A DNA stretch of 64,000 nucleotides from Bdellovibrionales bacterium CG10_big_fil_rev_8_21_14_0_10_45_34 (lineage in GTDB: Bacteria > Bdellovibrionota > Bdellovibrionia > Bdellovibrionales > 1-14-0-10-45-34). The notes beneath the pieces are model-generated. The model was not told where the DNA came from, made no database searches, and worked only from the letters and a program-made list of their open reading frames with translations. Position 1 is the first letter of the stretch, and each line of letters starts with the position of its first letter. The stretch lies in assembly GCA_002778785.1 (NCBI GenBank), contig PEZS01000006.1, positions 140,537-204,536 of the forward strand, in the 5' to 3' direction. Below, one piece after another: positions 43,920 through 53,021 of the stretch. Position numbers and translations under genes: made by a program.

Positions 43920-44869
43920 TAATGTAAGTCCTTAAAGGATAGGGTCACCTCGGTACCTTTATCTGTTCCTTCACTTTTAAACAAGATCTTCGCTTTCATT
44001 CTTTCCGCCAACCGCCGACTTAAAGTAAGGCCGAGCCCAGAGCCCGAGGGACGATTCAGACGTGCTCTTTCTGAGCGAAAAAACGGTTTAAACATCTCCG
44101 AGGCCTCACTTTTTGAAATACCAATTCCATTGTCCTTAATTTTCACAAAAGCTCGCCCACCCTCACTAGCGATCAGAATTCCGATATCTTGCTCACCGTC
44201 AGGACTGTAGTTGATGGCATTTTCAATCAGGCTAAACAGAATAACCTCTGTATCGCTTCGAATGGCGAATACTTTAGCCTCTCCTGAAACCTTTATCATT
44301 TGCGAAATTTCGGGGCTATCGAACTTTTCAATGGCGCAGTTTACGGCCTCTCTTAAACTAAAACGGCAGGCTAGAGCTTGCTGAGGCTCCACTGCACTCA
44401 TTTGCAGAACTGATTCTATTTGAAAATTTAGTCTCTTGACGGCGCGAAGCCCGCGTTCGATGAAACGCAGATTTTTTTGGATATCATTTGGGTGAACCTG
44501 TAGCGATTCTAAACTAAGTTGAATCGTAGCAAGTGGAGTTTTGAGTTCGTGTGTTACGGCGCTCAAAAAATCATTCTGGCTCTTTTGAAGTTTAATTTGC
44601 TCCAGAGAATATTTATAGGCGATGGCGCCGGCAATAAGCCAAACAAGTACAAAGAAAGTTCCCTCAAGGGCGATCATCCAATGAAATCTTTCGATCGACT
44701 TATACTGTTGCGAGTCGACAGGCAAAAACATGCCGATGATGGCTTTTTGTTCAATGAGCAGATATCCCCACCAAAGCATTTGAAAGAGCGCCAACAAAAT
44801 GAGAAAGCTAAAAAGCCAACGTTTCTTCAAAAATAGAACTTGAAATAACTTCGTCAAAGTCCCTCTCAT
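43919..44869 (-). CDS. Membrane sensor histidine kinase
   Basis: The 316-residue kinase has two membrane helices (residues ~16-37 and ~47-66) with only a short loop of about 20-25 residues between them, so it has no sizeable periplasmic sensor domain. The catalytic part includes the phospho-accepting H-box AVTHELKTPLATIQLS, an N-box ENAINYSPDGE, a G1 box KDNGIGISKSEASEMF and GSGLGLTLSRRLAERM. Kinases of this shape often sense signals in the membrane or through partners. The gene begins three bases after hemL and is followed by its response regulator. Confidence 0.9.
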   Translation of the reverse strand: MRGTLTKLFQVLFLKKRWLFSFLILLALFQMLWWGYLLIEQKAIIGMFLPVDSQQYKSIERFHWMIALEGTFFVLVWLIAGAIAYKYSLEQIKLQKSQNDFLSAVTHELKTPLATIQLSLESLQVHPNDIQKNLRFIERGLRAVKRLNFQIESVLQMSAVEPQQALACRFSLREAVNCAIEKFDSPEISQMIKVSGEAKVFAIRSDTEVILFSLIENAINYSPDGEQDIGILIASEGGRAFVKIKDNGIGISKSEASEMFKPFFRSERARLNRPSGSGLGLTLSRRLAERMKAKILFKSEGTDKGTEVTLSFKDLH

Positions 44870-44872
44870 TGT

Positions 44873-46141
44873 CTAATCAAGAACCTTTCGAATAAACTCT
44901 CTTAACTGCTCGACAGTGTGATAAGGGCACAAAAATCCCACTTCGAAAACGGATGGTGCCGTGTAGTAACCTTGTTCAAGCAACCGATGAAAAGATACTT
45001 TATAGGAACTCTTTTGATATTCTCCTATATCAGAGGGATTCGAGAGCGGCGCTTCAGAAGGTGCTAGCCAAAAAATACTTCCCACTCTTTTGTAGTGAAA
45101 CTTTAAACGATTGCGATGACTAGAGATCTCAGAGTCAAACGTTTGGCCAAGCTCCTCGGTGCGCGTAAAAAATTGTTCCTGCTTCATTGCCTCTAGCGTG
45201 GACAGGCCTGCGACCATCGCTAAGGGGTTACCGCTAAGAGTCCCGGCTTGATAGACAGAGCCCTCTGGAGCGAGATGTGACAAGATAGTATGATGGGCAG
45301 CCACTGCGCCGACTGGCAATCCACCGCCAATGATTTTTCCGTAAGTCGCAATATCTGCCTGCACTTCGTAGCGCTCTTGGGCTCCCCCTGGGGCAACGCG
45401 AAAACCCGTAATGACTTCGTCAAAAATAAGCAGGGCCCCATACTTTGTGCAAAGCTTTCGGCAATCGTTTAGAAACTGAGATCCGAGTTCAAAAAGACCG
45501 TTGTTGGCAAGAACCGGCTCAACAATAAGCGCAGCAATATCATTCGGGTATTCTTTAAAGGCGTTTTCGAGAGCCTCGATGTCTATTGATTTGGCAACGA
45601 GAGTGTCTTGCGTGGTGCCTTTTGTAACTCCAGATGAGCTCGTGAGCCCTTGAGTCACTAAGCCTGATCCCGCGCTGACAAGCAGGGAGTCTAAGTGCCC
45701 GTGGTAGCTGCCATCCATCTTTAGAATTTTGTTTCGACTGGTGTATCCGCGTGCGAGCCTGACCGCTGTCATGACGGCTTCCGTACCTGAACTCACAAAT
45801 CTCACTCGATCAAAATGGGGAATCCTCGCAAGCACCATTTCGGCAAGTTCTACATCCCATCGGGTAGGCGTTCCGTAGTGAGTACCATGGAGGACTTGTT
45901 CTCTCAAATTTTCAACTACCTTTGGGTGAGCGTGTCCCATCGAAAGTGCGCCCCAGCTCATACAAAAATCAACGTAAGAATTGTCGTCTTCGTCTGTGAT
46001 AGTCGCCCCGTGGCCAGATTTAATGAAAACGGGAGTGCCGCCTACGGAGCGAAAAGCACGAACGGGAGAGTGTACGCCTCCTGGCGCCAACCGGTGAGCT
46101 TTTTCGAATAGTTTTTCTGATTCTTTAAGATTCAATGACAC
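44873..46141 (-). CDS. hemL: Glutamate-1-semialdehyde 2,1-aminomutase
   Basis: The 422-residue protein is a class-III PLP aminotransferase of the HemL type: APGGVHSPVRAFRSVGGTPV, FCMSWGALSMGHAHP, FVSSGTEAVMTAVRLARGYT, DEVITGFRVAPGGAQ and the PLP lysine in TYGKIIGGGLPVGAVA. It converts glutamate-1-semialdehyde to 5-aminolevulinate, following HemA. GAGG with AAA before the ATG supports the start. It lies three bases after hemCD and three before the kinase gene in the operon. Confidence 0.95.
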   Translation of the reverse strand: MSLNLKESEKLFEKAHRLAPGGVHSPVRAFRSVGGTPVFIKSGHGATITDEDDNSYVDFCMSWGALSMGHAHPKVVENLREQVLHGTHYGTPTRWDVELAEMVLARIPHFDRVRFVSSGTEAVMTAVRLARGYTSRNKILKMDGSYHGHLDSLLVSAGSGLVTQGLTSSSGVTKGTTQDTLVAKSIDIEALENAFKEYPNDIAALIVEPVLANNGLFELGSQFLNDCRKLCTKYGALLIFDEVITGFRVAPGGAQERYEVQADIATYGKIIGGGLPVGAVAAHHTILSHLAPEGSVYQAGTLSGNPLAMVAGLSTLEAMKQEQFFTRTEELGQTFDSEISSHRNRLKFHYKRVGSIFWLAPSEAPLSNPSDIGEYQKSSYKVSFHRLLEQGYYTAPSVFEVGFLCPYHTVEQLREFIRKVLD

Positions 46142-46144
46142 ATT

Positions 46145-47956
46145 TTACCTCGCACTTTTGTCTTTTGCTAGTTTCACGAGTGACTTCCAATCACCATTTC
46201 TCTCGGGTACCAAGATATCTTTGGCGCCGGCGTGTTTGAGTGCCTGGGCAGTAGTTTGTCCGATGGCTAAGAAGTGAGCAGTGGCGCTAAGATCCTCCCA
46301 GCGTTTTGATTGCCGGACAAAGATTTCTACGGCTTTCGGTTGAGAAAAAAAGAGCCAATCGTTTTGTTCAATTTCTTCGATTCGTTCGGCAAGAGCATTC
46401 TCATTTTCCATTGACTGATAGGTCGCAAAGAATTCATAGCGGATATTCGCCTTTTCAAGCGGAACAAATATTTTAGAGTCGATAGTTCCGAACACCTTAC
46501 AAGAATCTATCCCTTCATCGGAAAGGGCTTGAACAAGCTCTGCCGCAGAAGACTCTGGAGCCTGGGCGATCTTTAGTTTTAGCTCTGATAGCGCCTTCGC
46601 CGTTGCCGCGCCCACGGCCCAAAGTTTCGGAGCTGTCGTTTGTCTCGCCAGCAAGGGCCATATATCTGTTACAAAAATTCGGGCAGAAGTGGGGCTTAAA
46701 AATAAAAAGTTCTCACTCACGGTGAACTTTCCCTGCTCAGCAATTTCGCTCGCATTCCAGCAGGATTCTATTGTTGTTAACGGAAGACTCAGGGCCGCAA
46801 ACCCACTTGCGCGAAAAGCTTGAAAAACTGGTAACTGACTTGAGAGAGGTTGAGTAAGCCAAACCCTATCGGAGATTTTGTTGTCGCTCACAAATGAAGG
46901 CTCGGCGTCTTTTGATCCATTTATAAGTACGTTTGCCAGTAGGTCTTCATAGATGTCTTGAAATAATTTAGACCAACTCTGTGCCTTGTAGGCCTTTCCA
47001 AATGCACTGCTGAGTCGATGGCTTTTCGGACGGATTAAAGACAAGTTCGCCTCGCCCTTACCGAAGACTTGGGAAAAGAAAACAACTGCTGATTTTTTGG
47101 TAGGGCTATCCGTGAGCCGAAATCCCAAAGGTAAGTGGCAACCTCCGCCAAGGAATTCGAGCAATCTTTTTTCAAGATGGGCAATCACCGTGAGCTCATG
47201 GTTAATGAGTGGACGAATTATTTCGGCCTGCTCTTTTCTCACCTGTAGGGCAAGAATTCCTTGGCAAGGCCCTGTTGGCCAATCCACTGTCAGCACAGCC
47301 AAGTCTCTCATCAGTTCTCGATTTTCAGCGAGCCGGAGTCTTTTGAAGCCAGCTTCCGCAATACATATCGCATGCAAGTCCGAAGAATCTTTTAACTTCT
47401 GAATTCGGGTAGGTACATTCCCTCTGTGCGGCCTAGTATCTATCAGGCTGCTGAGACTTTTGATCTGCTCAGTCCTTCGGGGAGAAGACGTGCCTACGAG
47501 TAGTTTTTTTTTGGTGCCGCCACTAGCTTCTGCAGTAGGTGATTCTACATAGCTAGTGTGGTCTGCTAGGTCTTGTGTTTGGCATTGTACTCTCGATAAA
47601 ATATTTTCAAGTTGTGACTTGTAGGGTGACTTTACGATTAAAATATCTCGCGGCGTCTCGCGCTCTAGTACGGCAAACCAAGGTGCTTTAGAGTGAACCT
47701 GCGAAGGCAAATCTTTGCAGGAATGGATGGCCATATCGATGTGTCCATCTAAAAGGGCTTTTTCAATTGTTTTGGTGAAAAATCCGTCTCCGCCTAAAGA
47801 GCGAAAGTCTCTTTGGTCAAGGTCGCCAGTGGTTTGCACGATTTCTAGTTCTACAGAGATTCCAATTTTCTCTAGTTCACTTTGAATCGTTCGCGCCTGC
47901 CAAAGAGCAAGGTCGCTACCTCGAGTTCCTAACTTCAGAGCCGCGGGAGCTTTCAT
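46145..47956 (-). CDS. hemCD: Fused porphobilinogen deaminase and uroporphyrinogen-III synthase (HemC-HemD)
   Basis: The ~603-residue protein starts at the ATG at 47956 (a TTG at 47992 is also in frame). Residues 1-310 are porphobilinogen deaminase: LGTRGSDLALWQARTI, DMAIHSCKDLPSQV, and the dipyrromethane cofactor cysteine in FLGGGCHLPLGF. After a linker, residues ~345-603 resemble uroporphyrinogen-III synthase, with VWLTQPLSSQLPVFQAF and FFSQPKAVEIFVRQ. The deaminase domain has an inserted stretch with TAEASGGTKKK. The two steps are consecutive, so fusion would allow channelling. The gene overlaps the end of hemA by about 41 bases. Confidence 0.9.
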   Translation of the reverse strand: MKAPAALKLGTRGSDLALWQARTIQSELEKIGISVELEIVQTTGDLDQRDFRSLGGDGFFTKTIEKALLDGHIDMAIHSCKDLPSQVHSKAPWFAVLERETPRDILIVKSPYKSQLENILSRVQCQTQDLADHTSYVESPTAEASGGTKKKLLVGTSSPRRTEQIKSLSSLIDTRPHRGNVPTRIQKLKDSSDLHAICIAEAGFKRLRLAENRELMRDLAVLTVDWPTGPCQGILALQVRKEQAEIIRPLINHELTVIAHLEKRLLEFLGGGCHLPLGFRLTDSPTKKSAVVFFSQVFGKGEANLSLIRPKSHRLSSAFGKAYKAQSWSKLFQDIYEDLLANVLINGSKDAEPSFVSDNKISDRVWLTQPLSSQLPVFQAFRASGFAALSLPLTTIESCWNASEIAEQGKFTVSENFLFLSPTSARIFVTDIWPLLARQTTAPKLWAVGAATAKALSELKLKIAQAPESSAAELVQALSDEGIDSCKVFGTIDSKIFVPLEKANIRYEFFATYQSMENENALAERIEEIEQNDWLFFSQPKAVEIFVRQSKRWEDLSATAHFLAIGQTTAQALKHAGAKDILVPERNGDWKSLVKLAKDKSAR

Positions 47957-49145
47957 TGGCGGGATTGTCCACCAATTGGTGCAGCTTTTCAATGTGATTA
48001 TGGATGACCCTATTTACAAGTAGACGAGTCTGTTTTTCGAACTGGGTCCAAGGGATTTGAGTGCCATCTCCAGAGCAAAGGTTCACTCTCATGTCGCTCA
48101 ACCATTCTTCGTAGACCTCTTTAGAAGAACTGACGTGACTAGAAAATATTTCGGACTTCTCGCGGACTCTCAGTTTAGAGAGAATCCATCTCATGCTGCT
48201 TTCTATTTCAACAGAAAGACGCGCTCTCTGGATCTGCCTCACCGAGTCAGTCTCCTTGGTGAGTTCAGAAACTAGCTGCATATTCAAGTAGGGAATTTGT
48301 CTGGCCTGTAATCTCTCTGGCTCAGTATTGAGCGGTACCGACAGATCAACAACAGCGCTTGGGCTTAGCTTTTCTGCGAGAGTTTCGCTCAAAAGAATCT
48401 GCGCGGCCGATGTTGCAAAAGCCAACGCCGCACCCTTCACCGCAAGATTCCCTTGAAGAAAGTCGTCCCAATGTAAGGCCTCGCCTCCAAGCTGAAGTGC
48501 GACTTTGAGTGCTCTTTGCTCACTGCGATTGACCCAAAATAGATTTGTAAAGCCTCTCTTCTTTAGGCAAATAGCAAGAGTCTCATTCGTGTCGCTTGCG
48601 CCTACAAAAATGATAGGAGCATTTTTCGATTCAAGAGTCTGCGCTAGCCATTTGGCCGCAACACCTGCAACAGAAGTAGGACTGCTCGTCATCCGCACCT
48701 GGCTTCTTACCCAGCGAGCGCGATTAAGAACCAACGAGATAAGATGTTCAAGGTATGGCCCTACCGAGCCGTTTTCAAAATGTTGCTGGCAGGATCGCTT
48801 TATTTGACCCATAATCTGGTTTTCGCCAAACACGAGTGAGTCCATTGACAAGGCAACGTCCAGAAGGTGTCTTACGCACTGAGATTCTCCGAAATACCTT
48901 CGGCATTGATCCCCAAAAAACTGCTCAACGAACGAATGAATATCATCTGAAGTTACTCTTCCCGTTTCATCTAGGTGCGCATACCATTCAACGCGGTTAC
49001 ATGTCTTCAGCAGATAGTGTTCTCTAATGGATTCTTTATAGGTTAAGGGAAGGCTGTTAAAAAAGCCTTCAACTTGTGCATTGACGGCAGAAATGCCGTC
49101 GACTCCGCAGTCATTAATGTGGAATGCAAATCCTAGTAAGATCAT
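47916..49145 (-). CDS. hemA: Glutamyl-tRNA reductase
   Basis: The 409-residue protein has the catalytic cysteine motif LLKTCNRVEWYAHL (about residue 49), LDVALSMDSLVFGENQIMGQ, and the NADPH-binding segment PIIFVGASDTNETLAICLKK, followed by a C-terminal dimerisation helix region. It reduces glutamyl-tRNA to glutamate-1-semialdehyde, the first committed and usually regulated step of heme synthesis in the C5 pathway. It is the first gene of the minus-strand heme operon. The region upstream (49146-49349), shared with a divergent TIGR02147 regulator, is AT-rich and should contain the promoters. Confidence 0.93.
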   Translation of the reverse strand: MILLGFAFHINDCGVDGISAVNAQVEGFFNSLPLTYKESIREHYLLKTCNRVEWYAHLDETGRVTSDDIHSFVEQFFGDQCRRYFGESQCVRHLLDVALSMDSLVFGENQIMGQIKRSCQQHFENGSVGPYLEHLISLVLNRARWVRSQVRMTSSPTSVAGVAAKWLAQTLESKNAPIIFVGASDTNETLAICLKKRGFTNLFWVNRSEQRALKVALQLGGEALHWDDFLQGNLAVKGAALAFATSAAQILLSETLAEKLSPSAVVDLSVPLNTEPERLQARQIPYLNMQLVSELTKETDSVRQIQRARLSVEIESSMRWILSKLRVREKSEIFSSHVSSSKEVYEEWLSDMRVNLCSGDGTQIPWTQFEKQTRLLVNRVIHNHIEKLHQLVDNPANESSRGSEVRNSR

Positions 49146-49349
49146 CTTAGTTCATTATTAATTAGCTTTCAGTTTGGAAGTGTCATCGGAAAGTCACAGT
49201 TTTAATCTGTTAACGCAACCTGTCCCAAAGTCGGCGGAATACTGAGTGATTTCAGACAAATAGATCGCCCTAATGCGTTGTCTTGCTAAATTAGGTTGCC
49301 CCCGAAAATCAGGCGTGAAATCTTTACAAAGTCTAACCATGGGGGGGCT

Positions 49350-50366
49350 ATGGAGTTAGATCAGCACGCCGAGCGGGTAACAGAAGGCTCAAAGGTTTTG
49401 GCGGACCAAGGGATAGTTAGTCAAACGGTAGCGCCAGGTTTACAGCAGCAACAACCTGAGCGGCGCTCAAAAACAGTTTTAGATAAAATGAAAAGAGAGG
49501 GGCTCAGCTTTAGTGAGTCCGCACCGGTTATTTCTGGGTATTTCAACTATAGAGACTTTCTAAAAGATTTCTATAACTATAAAAGAACATCAGAGAAGTT
49601 GGGGCGACGTTCTTACACATATGCTGTATTTGCAGCCGCAGCGGATATCAAATCACCCAATTACCTCAAATTAATTATGGATGGTGATCGCAATCTATCA
49701 GCAGATATGATCAAAAAGTTTGCCAGGGCATTAGGGCTGTCAAAGCGAGATGTAAGAGATTTTGATTTGCTGGTAAATTACACACAGCAATCGGACCCAG
49801 TAGTAAAGGCCAAGCACTTAAAAGATCTGCTTCAACATAGGATTGAGAGTCAGGTATTAGATGGTCAGCTTTCAGGTGAGGCCGCCAAGTCTGTGCCGAG
49901 TTGGCTTTCTTGGGTCGTGTACCAGATGATGGACCTAGAATTTTCAGACGTAAATCCCGAACAAATTCAAAAAAGATTGAGAGTGAAGCCCGGGGTTTCT
50001 CAATTTGAAAAAGCCATTGAAAGTTTGATATTTGGCGGGCTCCTAGAAAAAGAAGAAAGTGGTGTGCTAAAAAGACGCACGAACAAACATTTAGAAGACC
50101 CTAACCGTCTTCCGCCTGAAGTTGTCAAAAAACTGCAGACAGAGCTAATACTGCTAGGTCTTGAGTCGCTCTTCGAAGACCCTAACGACAAAAAAGACTT
50201 CGGTACGGCGACGTTGTGCCTAACGCAAACAGAGTTCGAAAATCTTCGAGCTGATTTGCGCAGACTTCGCAAAAAATGGCTGATGAATATTGGGGTGAAT
50301 CGTGAAACATCAAAGGGCGAAGTTGTTTATCAACTGAACACTCAGATTTTTCCACTAACCCGCTAG
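49350..50366 (+). CDS. TIGR02147-family (DUF4423) protein, likely transcriptional regulator
   Basis: The start is set at the ATG at 49350 after GGGGGGG, giving 338 residues; an upstream TTG at 49296 is possible. The core begins with SGYFNYRDFLKDFYNYKR, then a helix-turn-helix-like region (YTYAVFAAAADIKSPNYLKL, SADMIKKFARALGLSKRDVR), as in TIGR02147 proteins, which are abundant in Bdellovibrio and Fibrobacter. A ~60-residue N-terminal extension with Gln-rich sequence precedes it. Its role is unknown; being divergent from hemA, it may control or respond to the heme operon, which is speculation. Confidence 0.8.
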   Translation: MELDQHAERVTEGSKVLADQGIVSQTVAPGLQQQQPERRSKTVLDKMKREGLSFSESAPVISGYFNYRDFLKDFYNYKRTSEKLGRRSYTYAVFAAAADIKSPNYLKLIMDGDRNLSADMIKKFARALGLSKRDVRDFDLLVNYTQQSDPVVKAKHLKDLLQHRIESQVLDGQLSGEAAKSVPSWLSWVVYQMMDLEFSDVNPEQIQKRLRVKPGVSQFEKAIESLIFGGLLEKEESGVLKRRTNKHLEDPNRLPPEVVKKLQTELILLGLESLFEDPNDKKDFGTATLCLTQTEFENLRADLRRLRKKWLMNIGVNRETSKGEVVYQLNTQIFPLTR

Positions 50367-50460
50367 TTAGGCCCGCTAGTCAGGTTTCTCTCTTTGATTA
50401 GAGGGCTGTTGTGCAAAGGCAAGCAATCCCTACTGCGTAAGTAAATCCATTTGCTGTAGT

Positions 50461-51402
50461 TCAAGGTTGCAAAAGTGCACCAACGGCAAATAGATCGTGC
50501 GGAAACAACACGCTTCTGCATCTAGCGCCTACAACCGGGTCATGCGAAGTGAAGTAGGTTTTCTCGCCTTCATTATAGCAGACAAAGCTTATAACAGGTC
50601 GGCTGTAAGACATGCTAAAACCTACACCTTGGGCTTCCGTGCTTTTTTGATAAAGCTCAATCCAAAAATTTTGAGGAACACTTAGGCACATCATTCGCTC
50701 AGGGGTTCGGCACATAAAGCTACTTAAGAAATGTGCTTGCTCGAGTCGCAGGGGGTTTCGCACAGACACAGGATTGATACCATCTTGACCCAAAAAAGAA
50801 CCAACAAGTTTTGAAATCAACGGGTCATAGCCCTGAAGAATAAGAATAACTTGGGTAAAGTCTGTTAGAAAAGAATTCGAAACCGGAACAAATATTTTCA
50901 TTTCTTGTATGAGATTGGGCTTCGTTACTTGCGAGGTTTCAATGCCGCTGTTGTTTTCTAAAAGAGTTGCAAAGTATGTCGTGCTAAACTTTGTCGAATA
51001 AGGGTCGTCCCCTAAAATAGTCAGATTACCATACAAACTTCGCAATACGTTTTGTTTACCTTCACCTGCTGGCGTAAGTTCCGTTTCTTCCAAAACTTTG
51101 ATTTGATCTGTTCGATCTGAAGTAGAGGCTGATGCTGGTTGCTCCGTAGGGGGAGGAGGGTTTGCCTCTTGCTGCGGGGCCGCGCTCTCTACTGAAGGCG
51201 AGTTCTCCTGAGCAAGTGAGCTGTTGTCCTCCGACATGGGTGGGCTATTTGGATCCGGAGGGGCGGCGGGAGCGGTCTCCTGGTTCTCCTGTACCGGCGG
51301 GTCTTCCTGGGCGTGTGAAGGCACACAAAACAGCATCAACGAAACCATTAGGTTTACTAGTAAAATTGAAATTGGTTGGTAAGTGCGGGCTAAGCTAAAC
51401 AT
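50461..51402 (-). CDS. Secreted Pro/Gln/Glu-rich protein of unknown function
   Basis: The ATG at 51402 is preceded by GGAGG at 51413-51417 (on the minus strand) with ten bases between, and gives a signal peptide ending near SHAQ; the in-frame start at 51486 is not supported. Residues ~30-90 are low-complexity (ENQETAPAAPPDPNSPPMSE). The C-terminal ~200 residues contain beta-rich segments and a few cysteines. I recognise no family. The ribosome-binding site can be covered by a hairpin (51413-51430). Confidence 0.6.
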   Translation of the reverse strand: MFSLARTYQPISILLVNLMVSLMLFCVPSHAQEDPPVQENQETAPAAPPDPNSPPMSEDNSSLAQENSPSVESAAPQQEANPPPPTEQPASASTSDRTDQIKVLEETELTPAGEGKQNVLRSLYGNLTILGDDPYSTKFSTTYFATLLENNSGIETSQVTKPNLIQEMKIFVPVSNSFLTDFTQVILILQGYDPLISKLVGSFLGQDGINPVSVRNPLRLEQAHFLSSFMCRTPERMMCLSVPQNFWIELYQKSTEAQGVGFSMSYSRPVISFVCYNEGEKTYFTSHDPVVGARCRSVLFPHDLFAVGALLQP

Positions 51403-51412
51403 TTTGAAGAAA

Positions 51413-51430
51413 CCTCCATTGGTTTGGAGG
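51413..51430 (-). promoter_or_regulatory. Hairpin overlapping a Shine-Dalgarno site
   Basis: On the minus strand CCTCCA (51430-51425), loop AACCAA and TGGAGG (51418-51413) form a perfect 6-bp stem. The 3' arm holds the GGAGG ribosome-binding site of the gene that starts at 51402. Pairing would block translation unless opened. Confidence 0.5.
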
Positions 51431-51490
51431 CTAGCACTCGGAATCGCTTGAGCAACGAGAAGGTGAGTTTTTCTTTGATCGTGCAAAAAG

Positions 51491-51522
51491 TATAAGCCGG
51501 GCCTGTGGCGAGGCCCGGCTTA
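51491..51522 (-). terminator. Strong intrinsic terminator
   Basis: TAAGCCGGGCCT at 51493-51504 and its exact reverse complement at 51511-51522 enclose a 6-base loop. On the minus strand the stem is followed by TATACTTTTT, a short U-run. It ends a minus-strand transcript that comes from the 51.5-52.4 kb region. Confidence 0.75.
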
Positions 51523-51762
51523 AGAGAGAAAAGAGTGAGAGGGTTCGTCAGACCTTCAATTCACGTTCTGGTAGAGTTGACGTTCAGCTGTTGGAGTCAC
51601 CAAAGGTCCACACCTCACTAAGCAATGGTTAGGCCACATGGCTCCGCGTTCATTTGGATCAGAGACTTAGAGCGTTCGTTAAGACTGACAAATTGTTAAA
51701 CACCACGCCCCTCCTGGGCTTACGCGGCCCCGAATTGCTCTGGGCCGCGGATACAGGTTTTT

Positions 51763-52425
51763 CTATTGGTTAATCCGTGGTGTTGTCTTCGAACGAGGCT
51801 CGATTCTGAGAATTCCTTGAAAATGTTTATTGATAAAACCAATATTCGCTTTTGTTTCATCACTTGGTTTCTGACATATGATCCAAATGTCGGCAAGTAT
51901 GCTCATGTTGGTCGTCGCATCTCCGCCGCGACTTACAGATTCATCAACGGAGGAACTGACAACATTTACAGTATCAAATTTTGCCTTATCATTGTCCAAA
52001 ACCTTTACGCTACAGTGCTCGTTAGGGGTCTTTTCAAGACTCAAGCTTTCCGTTACTACACCATAACTAACTATGCTCGACAAATTTTTTGCATTTTCTA
52101 CTTTTTTCCAATCGAGAACTCTGATCACATACTCGGATGACTTCAACTGGTTCAACTCTACATGATTAATTGTTCTTTTAAGCAAGACGAAGCTGAACAA
52201 TTTTCAATTCTTTACCCTCTTTCGCTCTCGCGTAACTGAGGGTGCATCGAAGGTATACATACGCATAAAAGTTCCATGGTGGAGGGTGTCTCGTTTACGA
52301 GGCCAACGGTATGAATTAGAATGAAGACTTACAGCCGTTATTAGGACCCTATCGTTTGAGGGCTTTAGTTTGGTGAAATCTTTGAGAGTGATTTCTGTAA
52401 GTTTGTGAGTGGAAAAGTATGTCAT
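51763..52425 (-). pseudogene. Possible broken gene: two ORFs in the same frame split by one TGA
   Basis: A frame of 73 codons (52425-52204) ends in TGA at 52206-52204; the next codon is AAA, and a 145-codon frame continues without a shift from TTG at 52200 to 51763. Read through, it would give about 220 residues with Lys/Ser/Val-rich sequence and no known domain. The second part (LNQLKSSEYVIRVLDWKKVE ... CSVKVLDNDKAKFD) looks protein-like. AGAGGG lies upstream of the TTG, so the second ORF could be translated alone. No Shine-Dalgarno site precedes the first ATG. A nonsense mutation or two small overlapping products are both possible. The coding status is uncertain. Confidence 0.35.
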
Positions 52426-52445
52426 TAAACGTGCGAGGTAGGTTA

Positions 52446-53021
52446 ATGCGAAAAATAAATTTATTGGGAATATTCCTGTTTATGGGGCTCTGGTTTGCTT
52501 CAGTAGATGGATTTACCACAGAGAGCAAGGCTCATTCAGACGTAAAGAGATACTATCAGGAATACGCAGAGGCTGTTTGCGACCTGAAGAACTCATCCGC
52601 GCAGTATTCCGCTATTTGCGTGCAGGCTGCGAAATCCTTTATTGTTGCATATCCTCCAAGCTATACCGTCAGATACCAAGCGGGACTTTTAATCACCGTC
52701 TGTACGACGATGAATATGGATAATACGAAGGCTTTTTTGTTAAACGCAGGCGTAAAAGATTCGTATCATTGGAAGATTGCCAGACAGGATTGCTTTGAAA
52801 ACGGACTCAATTACAGCTTGTTTCCCGAAATGAGTGAGATTTTGAAAAGAATGCGGGAATTTAATAGATCTAAATATACTCAATACAGTCCTGAAAATGG
52901 CAATTACGGGGATAGAGATGCATATGTTAAGCGCTGGCACATAGCAGGTATGGCCCCCAGATATTATGAATTTTACCAACTTCAGTTAGATGCTTTAAGG
53001 ACGGGTAAGACGCATAAATAG
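52446..53021 (+). CDS. Small secreted protein of unknown function
   Basis: The ATG at 52446 follows GCGAGGTAGG and begins a signal peptide (MRKINLLGIFLFMGLWFASV). The ~165-residue mature part is rich in Tyr, Ala, Asn and Cys (four cysteines) and ends in a charged tail. The upstream in-frame start at 52419 would place extra residues before the signal. No family recognised. It is divergent from the broken ORF and 134 bases before the end of priA. Confidence 0.6.
   Translation: MRKINLLGIFLFMGLWFASVDGFTTESKAHSDVKRYYQEYAEAVCDLKNSSAQYSAICVQAAKSFIVAYPPSYTVRYQAGLLITVCTTMNMDNTKAFLLNAGVKDSYHWKIARQDCFENGLNYSLFPEMSEILKRMREFNRSKYTQYSPENGNYGDRDAYVKRWHIAGMAPRYYEFYQLQLDALRTGKTHK

Larger units (their letters stand above)
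51403..51762 (-). other. Gene-free region with structured-RNA features
   Basis: 360 bases without a convincing ORF. On the minus strand it starts (high coordinate) with a perfect 8-bp hairpin CGCGGCCC/GGGCCGCG (51723-51730 with 51742-51749), has further short inverted segments (for example GCCC/GGGC at about 51710), and ends in a strong terminator (51493-51522), followed by the leader of the secreted-protein gene. The stretch 51523-51722 between hairpins is moderately GC-rich and could be a non-coding RNA or the 3' untranslated tail of the broken ORF upstream. I found no match to tmRNA, RNase P, SRP or 6S motifs by eye. Confidence 0.4.

Noticed and set aside
51766-52140. A 124-codon plus-strand frame opposite the broken ORF
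   Set aside because: Its composition looks like antisense to the minus-strand frame and it lacks a start signal.
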